Assembly (NCBI GenBank): GCA_000750105.3
Contig: JPHH03000056.1
Span: 1 to 64,000 of the forward strand
DNA from: Tolypocladium sp. Sup5 PDA-1
Taxonomy: Eukaryota > Ascomycota > Sordariomycetes > Hypocreales > Ophiocordycipitaceae
Length of the DNA: 64,000 nucleotides
Reading direction: 5' to 3'
Position numbers and translations under genes: made by a program. Position 1 is the stretch's first letter, and every line of letters starts with the position of its first letter. Under the pieces are notes generated by a model that was given only the letters and a program-made list of their open reading frames with translations, was not told the origin of the DNA and did not search any database. Below are positions 22,787 to 33,580 of the stretch, piece by piece.

Positions 22787-23556
22787 TCAGCTGTGAGGGA
22801 GATCGTCGTACCTAGCCTTTCCTTCTACAACTTGAATTAATGCCTCCCTCATCCACTCGTCATCGCCTCTTAAGACCCAGCTTCTGATTTCCCTAACCGC
22901 ATTCTCCATTTCGAACACCTCCTTGTCTGATAATGGCTGGTCATCGGATGGGAATTCCATATAATCCCCCTCATAGCTCATATCAAAAAGTCTATACCCA
23001 ACCACACCGGCTAGCTCGCCAAGTATGCTTGTACGGAGTAAGCTGCCGCGCCTCTCACGAGCTGCAAGTCGCAAGAAAGCAGCACATGCAACCGGGAAGG
23101 GCACTGTCCAGACAGTACATGGCAGGCTAGTATCGGATAGAGGTACGAGCTCGTGGCGGGTGATTCCGGTCCATGATAGCGGTAGAAGAACAAGCCTCCG
23201 CCGTCGAAAGCTGCTGTTGAGCAGTTCAGCATCCGATTCATCGATCCAATAGCGAAAACCAAGGCCAGAAAACTCTGATGTATAGGCTGGGCGTAACTGC
23301 TGCGTATTGGCAGGGTAGAAGCCCAGATCGGCGCCAATATCGCGAGCTATCTCTAGCTGATCGTCTGAGATGAGAAAGAATAGGTCCTGTCAACTGTTAG
23401 GTATGCCTCCGCATGCGATGCAGACTGACTAACCCCATTTGACACGAGGGGACAGCCTAAGCGTTGTAGTAAGCTAATCTCCCACTCGATAAGAAGAATC
23501 TTGGAGGCCTCAAATCTTTTCAAGAGTTCGGCTACTCTGCTTGGTAGGGGGCTCAT
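22787..23556 (-). CDS. Conserved-looking fungal protein, possible nucleotidyltransferase relative
   Basis: Exons 23556-23434 and 23386-22787 (47-base intron, donor GTTAGT) give 240 residues. The text reads as a real protein: an LLIEWEISLLQRLGCPLV segment, then LFFLISDDQLEIARDIGADLGF, PFPVACAAFLRLAAR and an acidic C terminus. This layout resembles the nucleotidyltransferase-like orphan proteins of fungi, in which a chain position is followed by D-D and a helix, but there is no clear catalytic GG/DxD motif. I cannot name the family with confidence. It sits directly upstream of the nucleotidyltransferase-fold gene on the same strand. A TACGGAGTA word lies inside the coding part at 23032-23040. 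Confidence 0.6.
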
Positions 23557-25237
23557 GGTGGGTGATTTTGTGCCGCGGAGATGAAAGGGAAGATTGTGTT
23601 GTGCGAAGAAAAGGGACCAGTCCAAGGTTGAGTGAAGCTGATGTACTCCGTAAGATGATGCGCTTAAGTCAGCCTCCTGACCAACTACAAAGTTTTGCCA
23701 CACGGCTTTTGGTGAAGCACGTGTTAGTGTCAGAAAGGGGGTATGTGGCGCTGAAAAGCGGGCCCTTCTGGTGCGAGCGGATAAGATGGTCACAGGATAA
23801 TTCAATAATGAGGCTATCGCCAAAGGCTCAATTCAGCGTGATTCTCGTCTTGTTCACTGACTTGTTTGACTGTGTGTCGTGTTGTGCAAGGGGCAAATTA
23901 ATCCTGCCTCTGTCCCCAGAAGTCACGTGCCTCGGCCTCATCGCCTAATATTGGGCAGCCTCAATCTGACAGTTAGTGTGAGGGCCGCCCACTGCCACAA
24001 GGGTCACGGCTGGCTGCAGACTTGGCACTTGAAGAACTCTCGCCCATTAGAGTTTCCTGCCTGGGTAGGTACTCCAGGCGATGGATACCGACCTGGCCAC
24101 TGTTGGGTCACTTGGGTGGATTTGGGATCATATGGTGAACTGTGCACGCGCACGGAGGTCTCGAGTTGGATCGCAAAACCTTAATGCCGACGCACTGTGA
24201 TGACTCTGATGAGGCAAACTGCGGAGTACATGAGCCTTGATTGACTCACTCTTCTGAATATTCAACGGGATGTGTCGGATTGCGGACGATGGTGTCTGTG
24301 TGAGGGGTTCTGTCGAAGCAACCTAAGACGACGATCTCAACGCGAAGACATGGAGAGTTGGACAATGCAGCCTGGCTCCAAACCAGCTTGAGTGCCCTAA
24401 ACTTCGAACGACTGTCATCAAGGCCACAGGCCATGGGCTCCGTCCATTGGTGGAGTGCTGACGCTGAGGCGCACAGTCCTGGACGACAGCTAACAGCTCA
24501 CCGCGGGAGACGCTGCTGCCCTGCCCCCTTTCTGGCGAGTCTTGAGAGCCACCGTACCCAGCAAATACCTGAGAACGTCCATTGCGCTCTGGAGGATCGG
24601 GGCGAAATCAAGGTTCGACCCAACGCTTGACCTAAAGCTTATCTACGGTTCGTCAGAGCTGTTTCCGAAACTAGTGACACAACTCGACGCTCCACGGACG
24701 TTTTGCCGTGCCTCGACTCGACATATCTCCATGTCGATCCGCGTCAAGGTGCCGAAGATCTGCAGGTCACCGTGTTGCGAGCCTGTGACACTGTCTCATT
24801 TGAGTCATTTCACCGTTGTGTCATGCATACGGAGTATATTTGGGTAGTCTTTAACAAGGACCACAGTCGCATAGACCTATGGAAAATCAGCAGTGTAAAT
24901 TGAGTGGCCACATAAGATCTCGAGGGAAGAGCCAACCAAATAAATAGAACGTGAATAACGCATTCGGTCTGGGCTGGTTGAGGAGATAAGGTACGGCTGG
25001 AGCCGTGAGTGGTCTCTGCAGAACCCCACCTCGGCGACCGAGTTTCACTGGACAGTCCATCTATTAATATCCGTTAAGCGCTCAACCTTTCAAGGCCGGC
25101 AACCCCACCTTCAGCCAACCCAACTTTCGACCACCACGACAACAACGCACACACGACCAACTATTATGACTTCCCACCTCCTTCACCCTTGACTTGTCCT
25201 TTGCCATTCTCCGGTGCCCGCCGCAGGTTCCGTCGAT
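23557..25237. other. Long intergenic stretch, no clear gene
   Basis: Frames around 24540-24850 (for example RTSIALWRIGAKSRF) hint at an old gene but are interrupted and unrecognised. TAC(TCC/GGA)GTA words lie at 23644-23652 and 24838-24846. Confidence 0.45.
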
Positions 25238-26215
25238 ATGAATTGGAATAGCACGCCAAGCCGCCAAGCTGGCCACTCTGTTTATCCCGTTCTCGCGATC
25301 GACGAGGACCTGAAGAGTTTTGAAACCCAGGATCGCGTGTCATCTGGGAGTTCGGTCTTAGACGAAACCGCGATAGAAGGACATGGACGAAAGTATCACT
25401 CGTACAAGCAGGGAACATATCTCTTGCCCAACGATGGTGAGGAGCAAGACCGACTTGACTTGCAACATGCAACGGTCAACCTCCTTCTAGACGGCAAGCT
25501 CGCGTGGGCGCCGATAGGGGAGCCAAAAAACCGTTCTCGATGTGGCCACGGGAACAGGCATTTGGGCGATTGAGTTTGCCAGGAATCACCCAGACTGCAA
25601 CGTTATTGGAAGCGACCTGGGTCTCATCCAGCCGAATGAGACCCTGGAGAATTGCTTTTTCGTCAAGGAAGACGTGGAGAACGACGAGTGGACACACAAT
25701 GTAGAGTTCGACTGCATCCATCTGCGACTCCTTTTCACTTGCTTCAACGATATCAACCTCGTGCTGCGCAAAATATATAACCACCTGGAGCCGGGGGGGG
25801 GTGGGTTGAGTTCCAAGACCATACACCGGAGGTCTTATCATCGGATGGAAGCAGCATGGGCACAGCAATGGAGAGATTCTGCGAGGCGGCCATCAAGGGG
25901 CTAGCAGCTTACGGGCGAGACGCAACACACATTAAGCATCTCAAGGGACTGCTCGAAGCCGAGGGCTTCGTCGACATCACAGAGAATGTCTTGCCATATC
26001 CGGTTGGCAAGTGGCCTCGGGACCACAAGTATAAGGAGATTGGCAAATGGTTGGCCCAAAACGTGGCATTGGGTCTCGAAGGGTCCGTAAAGATGCTGCT
26101 GGCGGGAGGAATGTCAACGACGCAGGTGTATGACCTAGCTGCTCAAGTCAAAAGCGAGATGCAGAGCGGTCATGTGCATGCGTACATGCCCTTTTATGTC
26201 ATATATGCTCGCTGA
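25238..26215 (+). pseudogene. SAM-dependent methyltransferase (LaeA-like class I) broken by two frameshifts
   Basis: The frame starts with a typical N terminus (SFETQDRVSSGSS, KYHSYKQGTYLLPND, DLQHATVNLLLDGK). It goes out of frame in a run of six A at about 25527-25532, just before motif I. Motif I (VLDVATGTGIWAIEFA, start near 25540) continues in the second frame, with post-I IGSDLG, as far as HLEPGG. A run of nine G at about 25793-25801 shifts the frame again, and the C-terminal part (EGFVDITENVLPYPVGKWP) continues to a stop at 26213-26215. All three pieces match one fungal methyltransferase of the TAM/LaeA-like type. Both breaks are in homopolymers, so sequencing or assembly error is as likely as decay. 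If intact it could methylate a small molecule or peptide. Not a LaeA orthologue on present evidence. Confidence 0.75.
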
Positions 26216-26342
26216 CCGTGCTAGCACATCAATTCCCTCAGGCACGGGTGTCGTAGAGTATTGACAATCTCCAAGACTGGGTCCGTTAAACCCAAAAGCG
26301 CTTTCCGAGTCAGGGAGATCAATTGTGATGGTCACAATTCAC

Positions 26343-27429
26343 CATGGGTTCGTTGAAATTAATCGCAAGGCATACATTGCGACTAACATCAGATAGCACA
26401 TCGCCTTGCTTGCATCTTATCAGTGCCTCTGATCTTACTTGGTGCAGTTTACCACGATGACTCGCCAACACTACTCGTGTTCGTGGTCAACGGCCAGATC
26501 AAAAACGATGGCTACCAAAGTGAGTAGCTTTGTTTCTCAAATCCCGCCGCGGAGTGGTAATAAATTGTATAGACGGCCACGGCATTGAACGTAAAACGTT
26601 TCGCCTATAGGGCGATGATGCTCTCTTGGGAGGACTGCGAGACGGAGAATGGTTAGACTTTCACTGGAACGGGCAATATTACAAGGTTCCCTTTAACTTC
26701 TTTAAAGACTCGATGCAGTAAGTTTCTCGCCAGTTGGCACAGCATCCGAACGCATTATGACTGCCACAGGAAGCAAAACGAACCGGGACATGATGACACT
26801 AATGACCAGGGACATGAATCGGAAGAGAGAAACGGTAAGAATCGAGAAAGAGAGAGAGTTGTGTAACGGCAAGGGGTTTTGCTTTGCTTCCCCTTGAGCT
26901 AACTGTTTTTCCAGCTGTGAACGAACAAGGACGAAGTGATGGCTCCGAGTTCGATGGAAAACTGGACCCACGGGTCGCCCGCTGCTGCAGCAGACCCTGC
27001 GAGAGCCATTGAGGAGATCAGAAACGTATATTATTTAGAGGTTACTCATGTCTCAGCCATATGCTAACAAGCGACAATATTCAAGTTCTTTCTACGTACT
27101 TTTAGCGCCACGAGCGCAATACTTTAAATCGGGTCAAGTCAAGCTGTCAAGCTATTCGGCTTATCATACGCGAGGCCGAAAACTGGCATCTCCCACAATT
27201 CAACGTGAGGGTCCACGCGGCAGACCACTTCGACGCATAGTTCGCGACCCATTTGGAGACCATGAGGGATATCGTGGGAAAGTCTTGTGTCCGCTGGCTT
27301 AAGAACCTCGAGGCGTTAGCGTCGGTTAAGGGCAACGCGATCCAGAGCGCCCAGGTCAGCAACATGAAAGCAACGGCCAAAAAGTTGCCCGATATTGACA
27401 CGACAGGCTTCTTCCCGAAACTACCGTAG
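26343..27429 (+). pseudogene. Decayed multi-exon gene, unidentified
   Basis: Several exon-like pieces in order: VYHDDSPTLLVFVVNGQIK (about 26440-26518), with a GTGAGT donor after it; then GGLRDGEWLDFHWNGQYY (about 26577-26717), preceded in frame by a TAG at 26608-26610; an acidic piece at about 26770-26835; and a C-terminal piece (SCVRWLKNLEALASVKG, to a stop at 27429) with a TAG at 27238-27240. Both in-frame TAGs could be former CAG codons, the change that repeat-induced or other C-to-T mutation gives. Family unknown. Confidence 0.45.
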
Positions 27430-27859
27430 AGTTATGGAGAAGTTAGGTCTCGTCAACGGGGTGGCCTCTTGGCTTATGAGGTCTTGGCATATCTAATCCG
27501 ACTTGTACACTCATCATTTTCAACCACATTGCTATTTCAAATAGAATTATGCTATGACTTATGTCCAAATAAACCAAAGTCTCCACGCTCATCAGCCTCA
27601 CAGTCACTGAGTATTCAAGACGACTCCCAGTCCCAATGAGATGCCTTAAAAACCAAGCATCTGGAATGTCTTCGGCATGCATTTTTGCCCACCCTCTCTC
27701 CGCGGGTCTGGTCTCCCTCAATATAACGTCCCACAGCTCGGGCGTCCAGCACCCATACGTACGCAAAGCGTTGACCTCGCCATTTCTATAATGCCCTCTT
27801 ATAAGATTCTTTATTTAGTATTTAGAGATCGCGACCAAAATCTTATAACTACCTCGCGC
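27430..27859. other. Intergenic between two pseudogenes
   Basis: No intact gene. A 107-codon minus-strand frame (27443-27766) has no motif. Confidence 0.45.
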
Positions 27860-28832
27860 GAGAGGCTGCTCATATCCAACTCGCTCAATACCTGCCCGCA
27901 GGATAACAGCTTCACAGCCTCGCTCTTCGATGTCGTCTACACACCTAGCAATAACTCGGCCAGCGTTTCAATGTCGACCACGTCGTCTATCCAGGGCAAG
28001 GTGCTCTTCGACCTTGCCATTTCCGCCTACGGCTACCGGTTCCCACGCCGGACTCTCAACCCTTGTGAAATGGGCCTTGGTGGTCTCTGCCCTATGATTA
28101 CCGGCAGGAACGCCTTGACTTTTAATCTTGGCGTTAGATTACTCCGGAACCAGTGGCCTCAGCCTGTTCAACCATGGGTTGGCAATGATGCCTAGCACGA
28201 CCGTGAGCGCGTTGGGCAAGCTCACGAAGCGTGGCAACGTTACAACGGGCTCTGGCGCCTATGTCGTATACGGCATACAGCGTGTCGCCTTCCAGTCTAA
28301 AATTGAAACCACTAACCTATTTATGACCGGCCTTACCTTCTTCTACGCCTTTGTCGTCTTTACCGTCCTCGCCGTGGCCGCCTTCAAGGGTATCTGCGAA
28401 CTCGGCGTTAAGAAAAAGTGGATGGATAAGAATATATACCTCGAGTTCCGCAACGGCTGGCCAACCGTCCTCAAGGGAATTCTTTTCCGCGTCGCCGTTA
28501 TTAGCTTCCCGCAGATATGTATTCTCTGCTCTGGGAGTTCACCCAGGTCGACTCCCCCGCTATAGTCGTCCTTGCCGTCTTCTTCTTCTTTGGCCTCACC
28601 CTTACCCTTGCCTAAGGCGTCAGTAAGGTCATCCGCGTTGCCCGCAGCTCCGTTGCCATATACGGGAACCCGGCTTATATCCTCTTTTCGGATCCCCAAA
28701 CCCTCAACAAGTGGGGTTTCCTCTACATCCGTCATCCAGTTCCGTGCCTTGGCCTACTACTTCATTGCTCCTGTCCTCGGCTACACCCTTATCAAGGCTA
28801 TCTTTGTCTCCATCCGTTCCAACGCTGTCTAA
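27860..28832 (+). pseudogene. Relic of a TRP-like/Flc family channel gene
   Basis: Three frames in succession hold parts of one Flc/Pkd2-type protein. First comes the ML-like lumenal part with AISAYGYRFPRRTLNPC and GLGGLCPM (about 27870-28130). A transmembrane part follows (SGTSGLSLF, FYAFVVFTVLAVAAFKG, GILFRVAVISFPQI; about 28137-28540). Last is a segment with GNPAYILFSDPQTLNKWGF, then RALAYYFIAPVLGYTLIKA in another frame (about 28620-28832). About 150 residues expected between parts one and two are missing, and there are several frameshifts and a TAA. Intact relatives sit in the ER or plasma membrane and affect flavin transport and calcium. This copy cannot make a full channel. Confidence 0.75.
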
Positions 28833-28887
28833 CACCCTCAAATCCAAGTTGCCGAGATACGACTCATAATTGCGGTCTCGTCCATAA

Positions 28888-30429
28888 TCACAGAGCATAG
28901 CGCCACTCCGGTCGCTCTTTACCTCCGGCAGTAATATGTGTCAGCTCGCCACTGTCCAGCTTCTTGTTCTGCCTCCTGAAATGCTCTCTCAAAAGGAGGG
29001 CCATGACCATAAACACCCCCTGGGTCGAAGCAATGGTGATGAGTGCGGGTTTGTATACTGGTGCGTCCTGGGCGCGGAACACGGCCGAGCTGACGATGCC
29101 AGCCAAGTTCTGAGCCATGAAGCTGAGGCCAAGGCGGAACGCCCGTCCCGTTGTTGTTGTGCTATTTGTGGCTGTCCACACGGGGACCAGGAGGCTCGGC
29201 GTGAAGGTGCCAAAGGTGAGGAGGTAGGTGAGGAAGTAGCCGACATGGACTTGGTGCACGAGGTCAAGCACGGCGAGAAGAATCCAGGCAATGAAGGATA
29301 CGAAGAGTGTTGCGACTGTGACCCAGGCTCGTTGCTGGAGGCGGTCCGAGACCCATGTTGTTGTCAGTTGGATGGCTGCGGCAGTGAGATTCGGTCCGAC
29401 GGTGTAGAGATTAGCCTTTGAGGGATCGATAGCAATGCGCTTGACGATTGTCTATTATTCACGTCAGTCTCAATCTCCGTCGGGGTCATTTGCGGACGAT
29501 ACGTACGGGCAAGAAGTTGGAACTGCTGGCAACACCGACTCCGTAAAATAGTGGCATGATGGTGAAAGCCCACGTCGTCCAGTCCTTGGTCTCGGCAACC
29601 GCATCCTCCCAGCGATAGTGCTTCTCGACATCTTGCGAGTCCTCTTCCATATGGCGACGAGCGAGAGCCTTTTCCTCCGGTGTGAACCAGCGCGACTTCT
29701 CCACACTGCGAGGCAGAACAAAAAACAGCAAGAAACCCACGCCAACTGTCATGGCGCCCTCGATCAGGAAGAGATATCGCCAGCCGCTCAACGCCCTGTG
29801 CCACTGGAAGACGGAGAAAGCAATCAGGCCAGAGATGGCGCCGGCAATGAAGCCCATCATGCCGAAGACGCTGACGCGGAAGCTCAGCTCGTGACGAGTG
29901 TAGAAGACACTGCAGTAGAGGATGGCGCAGGGGAGAAAAGCAGCCTCTACACAGCCCATCAGGATTCGCGTGGCGAGGATGCCGCCAAAGTTCTTGGTAG
30001 CCGCGGCGCACATGGCCATGGAGCCCCAGATGATCATGATGGAGGGGATGACGATGGATGGGTTGAAGCGCTTGGCCAGGAGTGTGAACGGAATGTTCAT
30101 GAGGCCGTAGGGGATGTAAAAGAGGATCAGAAGAAGAGTGAATTGGTTTCCGTGGAGGTGAAGGTCCTTTTCCAGCGTGTCCGTCTTTGCATTGCCCAGA
30201 TTGGCTCTGTCCAGAGTGTGGGTGAGGTAAGCCATTGCTATCAACATGGTCAGCGGGTTCCTTCATTGTTAATAGACGAATACTCACCCAGTGCAGGCAT
30301 GAGGATAATGTCTTGCTTCCATCTGAGGCGTTTCTCAACCTCCCTGTCGATGGGCGGGAGTTCGCCGGTATCCGACCCGATGGGTGAGGCCTCGAGGCCA
30401 ACCTGCTTCTCATTGTCGAGAACAGCCAT
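28888..30429 (-). CDS. MFS transporter, anion:cation symporter type (allantoate permease family)
   Basis: Minus-strand exons 30429-30288, 30237-29507 and 29451-28888 give 478 residues. An in-frame ATG at 30510 would add 27 residues. Twelve membrane segments are visible. Family marks include the first-helix AYLTHTLDRANLGNA, NIPFTLLAKRF, RILMGCVEAAFLPC, GWRYLFLIEGAMTV and SNFLPTIVK before the second half. This is the Dal5/Tna1-like group, which imports small organic anions such as allantoate, nicotinate or dipeptides by proton symport at the plasma membrane. It starts 789 bases from a divergent dipeptidase gene, so uptake or export of a peptide or amino-acid-like compound is an attractive but unproven link. 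The substrate is unknown. Confidence 0.88.
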
Positions 30430-31217
30430 GGCGTTGGTGGTTCGAAACTTCCCAAGGTTGTGGTGGTTGGAAGCTTTCAATGATGCTGATTGGCTTGTCA
30501 ATTGAGACAACCATGGGCCAACTCAACGGTGCAAAGGATCCGAGCTGCGCCGAATCTTGACAACCTGTGATCACAAATCATGCGCTCAACCAGGGCAGTG
30601 GGAGAAGTTATACTTCTCCTCAAGTGTCTCAATTTGGCGAATTTTCCCGTTGTCTAGAAATCGCCAATTTACCAGCCTGATGAGTCTGACCACAACTCCA
30701 TCCCAAAGAGATGACGGAACTCCGTAGGTACCGGCAGCTCCCCACAAAATGCGAGCTGCACCACAGACCAATCTTTTGGATACCTAATAGCTGCGTTTAC
30801 TGCAATGATTCCACATCACTGCCCATTCATCATTGACGCCTCGAATCACGCATCCGCCCCCGCCTCCGAATCCCGGCCCCATCCCGGCGGGTCACCACGC
30901 GGGGCAACCCGTGTGGAGAAGCTCCAGCACGCAATGTACATATTGGCATTCCTCAGCGCTTCCTCAGCTGCCAAGCTGCAAGCTCCTCCTGTTGTGGGAC
31001 ATGCGAGGTACTTTTAGACCCATAATTGTGGTTCCAACTCGAGTTGATGGCGGTTCCGGTGGCCAGGCGCGATCGGCGAGTTGGTTGGTGGCTTATCAGT
31101 CAGGTCAACTGATCAGGTTGCCTCGAGGCTCAGCAATCATGGCTTCCCGGTACCAGATTCAACTTGCGACACAGTTATTCCCAGTTCCCAGCTCGTGTAT
31201 CCAAGCCACAGAACACA
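30430..31217. promoter_or_regulatory. Divergent promoter region of transporter and dipeptidase
   Basis: A 788-base spacer between divergent starts, with no gene of its own. A shared control region is inferred from layout only. Confidence 0.4.
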
Positions 31218-32805
31218 ATGGCGGAACAACAGCCCGTCGCAATTGCGCTGGGGGATGGCGATGGTGATGACAGACTTCAGGGTCGTGCTGCGGCCGGAAT
31301 CCAAAGCAGTGATGCGACATTGGTTCTTCGCTCAGAGTCGCGAAGCTCGGCGTGGTGGTCGCGCTTCCGCTATCCCATTGTCGCGGCCGGCTTGGCCTTT
31401 ATCCTCAGTCCTTTGGCCTTTCTGTGGTCGCGCGAGGGTCCTGTAGACCCTACAAACTACGCTGAGCGCACACGACGAGTTCTAAAGACGACGCCGTGAG
31501 TTTTCTGTCCTTATGATGTTATAATTGGAACGGCGAGTCTGATGCGATGCTGCCAACAGCTTAATCGACGGCCACAACGACCTGCCGTGGCAGCTCCGCA
31601 TCGAGCTGCATAATCGCATTTACGATGGTACCGTCGACTTCACCGGCAAGCTGCTCGGACACACAGATCTCCAGAGAATGAGGCAGGGAATGGTCGGAGG
31701 TCAGTTTTGGAGTGTATACGTGGATTGCGATGTCAACCAGCAGCATTTCGAGTCCCCTTCGGTGAGTCTTCCATGCATGGCAACCATCACAGGCAATACT
31801 AACATGACTCAGTGGGTTGTGAGAGATACTCTGGAACAAATCGACATCACTCGCCGATTCGTCCAGGAACACCCCAATCACCTTCAATACTGCGACACTT
31901 CGGCCTGCGCCAGCGCCGCGTTCAAGGCCGGTCGCATCGCAAGTATGATTGGCATTGAGGGCGGTCACCAGGTCGGCAGCAGCATCGCTACCATTCGACA
32001 GATGTACAGCCTCGGCGCACGCTACATTACGCTTACGCACAATTGCGACAACGCTTTTGGAACATCGGCGTCGACGGTGGCTGCTGGTGGCCCAGATGAT
32101 GGGCTCTTGAAGCTAGGCCAAGAGGCGATCAAGGAAATGAATCGTCTGGGAATGATGGTTGACCTGTCCCACGTATCGCACCAGACAATGCGGGACGTGT
32201 TGAGCATCGCGCGGGCGCCGGTCATCTTTTCTCACTCGGGCGCGTACAGCGTGGAGCCGCATCTGCGCCATGTTCCCGATGATGTCCTGCACTCGGTCAA
32301 AAGGAACGACGGCATCGTCATGGCCGTGTTTGTGAACCGATTCCTCAACATGAAGAACCCGGACGAAGCGACCATTCACGACGTTGTCGACCACATCATG
32401 TACATTGCTGAAGTCTGCGGCTGGGAATGCGTCGGCATCGGCAGCGACTTCTCCGGAACACCCCACGTGCCCATTGGTCTAGAGGATGTTTCCAAGTTTC
32501 CAGATCTTCTGGAACTACTCATGAAGCGTGGCGCAACGGACGAGCAAATCCGACTCCTGGCGGGCGAAAACATTCTACGGGTATGGGGCAACATTGAGCA
32601 GCGGGCACGGGAGATCCAGGCTATGGGGGAGAAACCGGTAGAGGCGGAGTACGATGAGCGTGAGTGGCACAAGGGACTCAAGAACTCGCCTTGGTTCCTT
32701 AGGCAGAGTCGCGAGCAGGCGGCTACCAACGGGGCGGCTGATAAGCCGTACATGTTCGACGTTGACAAGGAGGGTCGTCATAACCCCGCCGTCAAGCAAG
32801 TATAG
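31218..32805 (+). CDS. Membrane dipeptidase (peptidase family M19)
   Basis: Exons 31218-31495, 31560-31761 and 31813-32805 give 490 residues. A membrane helix at about 52-70 anchors the protein, with the catalytic domain on the far side. Zinc-site segments of renal dipeptidases are all present: H98-N-D100 in DGHNDLPW, the bridging Glu in MIGIEGGHQ, the first late His in DLSHVSHQT, the second in VIFSHSGAY, and GIGSDFSG near the end. M19 enzymes cut dipeptides; fungal members include GliJ-type enzymes that trim glutathione adducts in epipolythiodioxopiperazine pathways. No glutathione transferase or NRPS is nearby. The 51-base second intron is a multiple of three without a stop, so retention would add 17 residues. 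Upstream of and co-directional with the P450. Confidence 0.9.
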
Positions 32806-33580
32806 ATTGTATAAGCGAAGAATAGATTGCGTGACGAAAATGGAGAGTACTGGGTCCTCAATTGACAACGTTGGGTCTTCCAATGAAGTTCTGTATTGAG
32901 TCATGTTGGTTGAGTCGCATGTTAGTTCCTTGACCCACGAAGCTGAACTCGCAACTTCACAACCAAAACCAAGCATCTAAAGACGTCAATAAATGATTCC
33001 AAACGAAACCCACCCACTACCTTTTCCAGCACATGCAAGCCTCTTTCAACCTCCCCCACGCATGGTGCCGGGCTTGGCGGGAATAATGCCACGGCGTTGA
33101 AGCCCCTCCATCGCTCCGACATTGGACCCTGCAATTGCGTGCTCGGCGACGCATAACCCATCAACTCAATTCCATATTTCCGTATTCCCAGTATCAGTCC
33201 GGGCTTTGAGGTGACTGAGTTAAGATTCATTCGTCAAAACTACAACCGATATCCATCACGTCACATCCCTCCCCATTGTCATTGCTCCACGGGTGGACCA
33301 ACACAGCGCCTCTGCAGGAACTGGAGGAGAAAAGCTCAATGATTCCACATCGTTTCTCCGACGGATCCCTGTTCTCCACGTGTGTAGCAAGGTTCAGCTG
33401 TAACCGAGCGTGTTAGTCGTTGGTCGTTGTTTTGACATGCAGCTTGGGAATTCCGGGCGTGTGGTTCGCTCGTCATGGCGGAGGTAAGGGTCCGGTTCCT
33501 TCCCGAGCTCCAAAACCGATCGACTCCCTCCCCTCAATCGATAGCCAAACTTGCGATAGCGATCGTTGGAAATTCACACG
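32806..33580. other. Intergenic, promoter of the P450 gene
   Basis: No gene seen; short minus-strand frames only. Confidence 0.55.

Noticed and set aside
24358..24903. Overlapping frames as a possible gene
   Set aside because: Short, in different frames, no family resemblance; kept only as a hint in the gap entry.
29364..30455. 363-codon minus-strand frame within the MFS gene
   Set aside because: Alternative frame of the transporter; the membrane-protein reading with family motifs lies in the other frame and splices cleanly.
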